Below are positions 6,371 to 8,067 of a DNA stretch of 8,067 bases, one piece after another. A program made the position numbers and the translations under genes. Position 1 is the stretch's first letter; the number at the start of each line of letters is the position of its first letter. The notes beneath the pieces were generated by a model. That model saw only the letters and a list, made by a program, of their open reading frames with translations, was not told the origin of the DNA and did no database searches. Source of the DNA: Chloroflexota bacterium (GTDB taxonomy: Bacteria > Chloroflexota > UBA6077); assembly GCA_021845945.1 (NCBI GenBank), contig JAJZRD010000177.1:1-8067 (forward strand), written 5' to 3'.

Positions 6371-6391
6371 CTCTCTCCCAAAGGGAGGGGG
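6371..6391 (+). repeat. Hairpin directly after hemG, possible dispersed intergenic repeat
   Basis: CTCTCTCCC (6371-6379), loop AAA and GGGAGGGGG (6383-6391) pair over 9 bp with two G-U wobbles, starting right after the TGA. No T-tract follows, so it is a poor intrinsic terminator. The wider motif, including CCCTCACCCTGA over the hemG stop, resembles C-rich/G-rich intergenic repeats I recall from several bacterial genomes. It may partly separate hemG from the binding-protein gene at RNA level. Confidence 0.42.
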
Positions 6392-6441
6392 AAATGGGCA
6401 GCCAAGGCGAGCCGCCCTCAAACCAATCACGGGAGGTTGGA

Positions 6442-7899
6442 ATGCTCAAAGTCGCTCGGATCGTCGCGCTGATGCTCATCGCCATCACCTTCACGGCCTG
6501 TGGCTCGTCACAGCCCTCTCAACCGGCAGCGAAGGGAGGTGGCAGCAGCAGTGGCGGCGGCACGCTGACGCGAGCCATGACGGCCGAGCCGACCTCCATG
6601 GATCCCCAGGGCGCGGCCAACTCGGGGCTCAACCTGGTGCTGCCCTACCTGTTCGACACCCTCGTCACTCGAACGCGTGACGGTAAGTTCGTCGGCCACC
6701 TGGCCGAAAGCTGGCAGCTATCCCCCGACGGCAAGGCCATCGACGTGAAGCTGAAGAGCGACATCAAGTTCCACGACGGATCCCCGCTGAACGCCGCTGC
6801 CGTGGCCTTCACCTTCGATCGCTTCAAGAAGGTAGGAGACAAGTCGCCCATCGCGGCCAACGTCAAGGAGATCTCCAGGATCGAGGCGCTGGACGACCTG
6901 ACGGTGCGCTTCAGCTTCGAGAAGCCCACGGCGACCATATGGAGCACCCTGGCGATGCCCTATGCCGGCATCTTGAGCCCCTCTGCCGTTAAGGCAGCCG
7001 GCGACGACTTCGGTAGCAAACCGGTCGGCACCGGGCCCTTCAAGCTGGGGGAGTGGAAGCGGGGCGTGAGCATCACCATGGTTCGCAACCCCGACTACAA
7101 CTGGGGTCCTGCCGAGGTAACCAACAAGGGGCCGGTGAAGCTGGACAAGCTGGTCTACAAGCTGATCCCCGACGCCAACACCCAGCTTTCCGCCCTCCAG
7201 TCGGGCGACGTGGACGTCATCTTCGTCACCGAGCCCACCTTCCTGGACAAGGTCAAGAACGACAAGAGCTTGCAGCTGGAGCCGATCAACCTCGACTCGC
7301 TGATCTACCTGGGCTACAACTGCGCCAAGCCCCCCTTCGACGAGGTCAAGGTGCGGCAGGCGCTGTCCTACGCCGTCAACAAGGCCGACATCGTCAAGAC
7401 GGCCCTGGGCGGCTTCGGCATCGAGGCGGGCACCCCGCTGCCCCCCTCTACCCGGTCGCCCAACGACGCCATCGCCACCCTGCTCCAGAGCCAGCTGAAG
7501 GCCATCGGCGTCCCCGTGGAGATCCAGCAGCTTGACTCGGCGGCGGTGATGAAGGCCTCGACGGAGGGATCCTTCGACCTGATCCTCTGGCGCTACGACT
7601 GGAACGATCCCGATGCCCTGAACATCTACATCTCCTCCAGCCGAATACGGCAGACCAACCGGGTCTTCTACTCCAACCCGCAGGTGGATGCGCTGCTGAA
7701 GCAGGGCGCCGAGGAGCTGGATCAGGCTAAGCGAGTCCCTCTATACCAGGAGGCCCAGAAGACGATCCTCACCGAAGCCCCGTGGCAGCCCCTCTACCAC
7801 CCGATGGAGGGAATGGTGCTCCGCAACCGGGTGAAGGACGTCAAGGTGGGATCCCTGGGGCGGATGCTGATCAACGACGTGACGATCGGGGGAAACTAA
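6442..7899 (+). CDS. ABC transporter substrate-binding lipoprotein, family 5 (peptide/dipeptide type), with apparent internal deletion
   Basis: This 485-residue extracytoplasmic solute-binding protein belongs to the SBP_bac_5 (OppA/DppA) family. A lipoprotein signal peptide ends in FTAC, with Cys20 as the lipidation site, followed by a Gly/Ser-rich linker (21-40). The mature protein shows family marks: PTSMDPQ, DTLVTR, AESWQLSPDGK, KFHDGSPLNA, KPVGTGPFKLGEW, RNPDYNWGP, IPDANTQLSALQSGDVD, VRQALSYAVNK and the closing region near NDPDALNIY. After GTPLPPST (330-337) the segment expected in this family (about 40 residues with a DPEKAKALLAEAGYPNG-type motif) is absent and the chain resumes at NDAIATLLQSQLKAIG. 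ATG 6442 is chosen because GGAGG (6432-6436) sits 5 nt upstream and the signal peptide starts there. It lies 71 nt after hemG. Permease and ATPase genes are not in the window. The ligand is unknown. Confidence 0.92.
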   Translation: MLKVARIVALMLIAITFTACGSSQPSQPAAKGGGSSSGGGTLTRAMTAEPTSMDPQGAANSGLNLVLPYLFDTLVTRTRDGKFVGHLAESWQLSPDGKAIDVKLKSDIKFHDGSPLNAAAVAFTFDRFKKVGDKSPIAANVKEISRIEALDDLTVRFSFEKPTATIWSTLAMPYAGILSPSAVKAAGDDFGSKPVGTGPFKLGEWKRGVSITMVRNPDYNWGPAEVTNKGPVKLDKLVYKLIPDANTQLSALQSGDVDVIFVTEPTFLDKVKNDKSLQLEPINLDSLIYLGYNCAKPPFDEVKVRQALSYAVNKADIVKTALGGFGIEAGTPLPPSTRSPNDAIATLLQSQLKAIGVPVEIQQLDSAAVMKASTEGSFDLILWRYDWNDPDALNIYISSSRIRQTNRVFYSNPQVDALLKQGAEELDQAKRVPLYQEAQKTILTEAPWQPLYHPMEGMVLRNRVKDVKVGSLGRMLINDVTIGGN

Positions 7900-8067
7900 T
7901 AGTCCGCCAATCTGGTTTTGACACGTAGGGCGGGGTCTTATCCCATTCCTTACAAGTTAAGGTCTGCACAGAGTTGTCAATAGGCGGGCGGATGAGCAAT
8001 CCTTATGTATGAGCAAACGCAGACATACCGACTCACACCGTCCGGCCGTGTTGGAGCGGGATCGGGC
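7900..8067. other. Terminal stretch without a recognised gene
   Basis: This stretch looks more AT-rich than the genes before it. It contains TTGACA (7918-7923) without a convincing -10 box at the right distance, and a small inverted repeat CCTTA-CAAGT-TAAGG (7948-7962). An ATG at 8005 opens a frame of 21 codons (MYEQTQTYRLTPSGRVGAGSG minus its last residue is all that can be quoted here) that runs off the window. It lacks a convincing ribosome site and resembles no family I know, so it is not called as a gene. No clear terminator follows the binding-protein gene. Confidence 0.4.

Noticed and set aside
7918..7946. TTGACA as a promoter for a gene beyond the window
   Set aside because: The hexamer at 17 bp spacing (TCCCAT) matches the -10 consensus poorly, and no following gene can be confirmed.

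Overview
The window is GC-rich (about 60-65% by eye), tightly packed bacterial DNA with six protein genes, one of them cut by the left edge. The mix suggests a member of the Chloroflexota (Thermomicrobia-like or an uncultured relative): a secreted WD40 propeller with a 'WRKADNWTAFTDG' type N-terminal domain, an oxygen-dependent HemY-type protoporphyrinogen oxidase, an excisionase/MerR-like regulator and a family-5 ABC binding lipoprotein. This placement rests on recalled family resemblance only. No mobile element, tRNA, rRNA or CRISPR array is visible.

Left part (1-1302, minus strand): a two-component system. An OmpR-type response regulator is followed 3 nt later by a membrane sensor histidine kinase, of which only the sensor half lies in the window. 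Divergent from it (1547-2635, plus) is a membrane-anchored extracytoplasmic esterase of the esterase-D/feruloyl-esterase/antigen-85 type. The shared intergenic region holds a plausible promoter and a CCTTAAG/CCTAAGG element. The two-component system may control the esterase.

Middle (2642-4022): a perfect 38-bp palindrome separates the esterase from the convergent WD40 gene. That gene encodes a secreted protein with signal peptide, a roughly 80-residue domain of unknown function, a proline-rich linker and seven WD40 repeats.

Right part (4138-7899, plus): a good sigma-70-like promoter (TTGACC, 18 bp, TACAAT) and a leader with a possible attenuator precede a HTH regulator. The regulator lies 34 nt upstream of hemG/hemY (protoporphyrinogen oxidase). 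After 71 nt containing a hairpin comes an oligopeptide/dipeptide-type substrate-binding lipoprotein, which seems to have lost about 40 residues in frame. The last 168 bases hold no recognisable gene.

The most interesting leads are the putative haem-linked regulator (a single Cys, in a Cys-Pro dipeptide beside a His cluster, directly upstream of hemG), the internal deletion in the binding protein, and the uncharacterised domain on the secreted propeller. No wholly new multi-gene system is evident.
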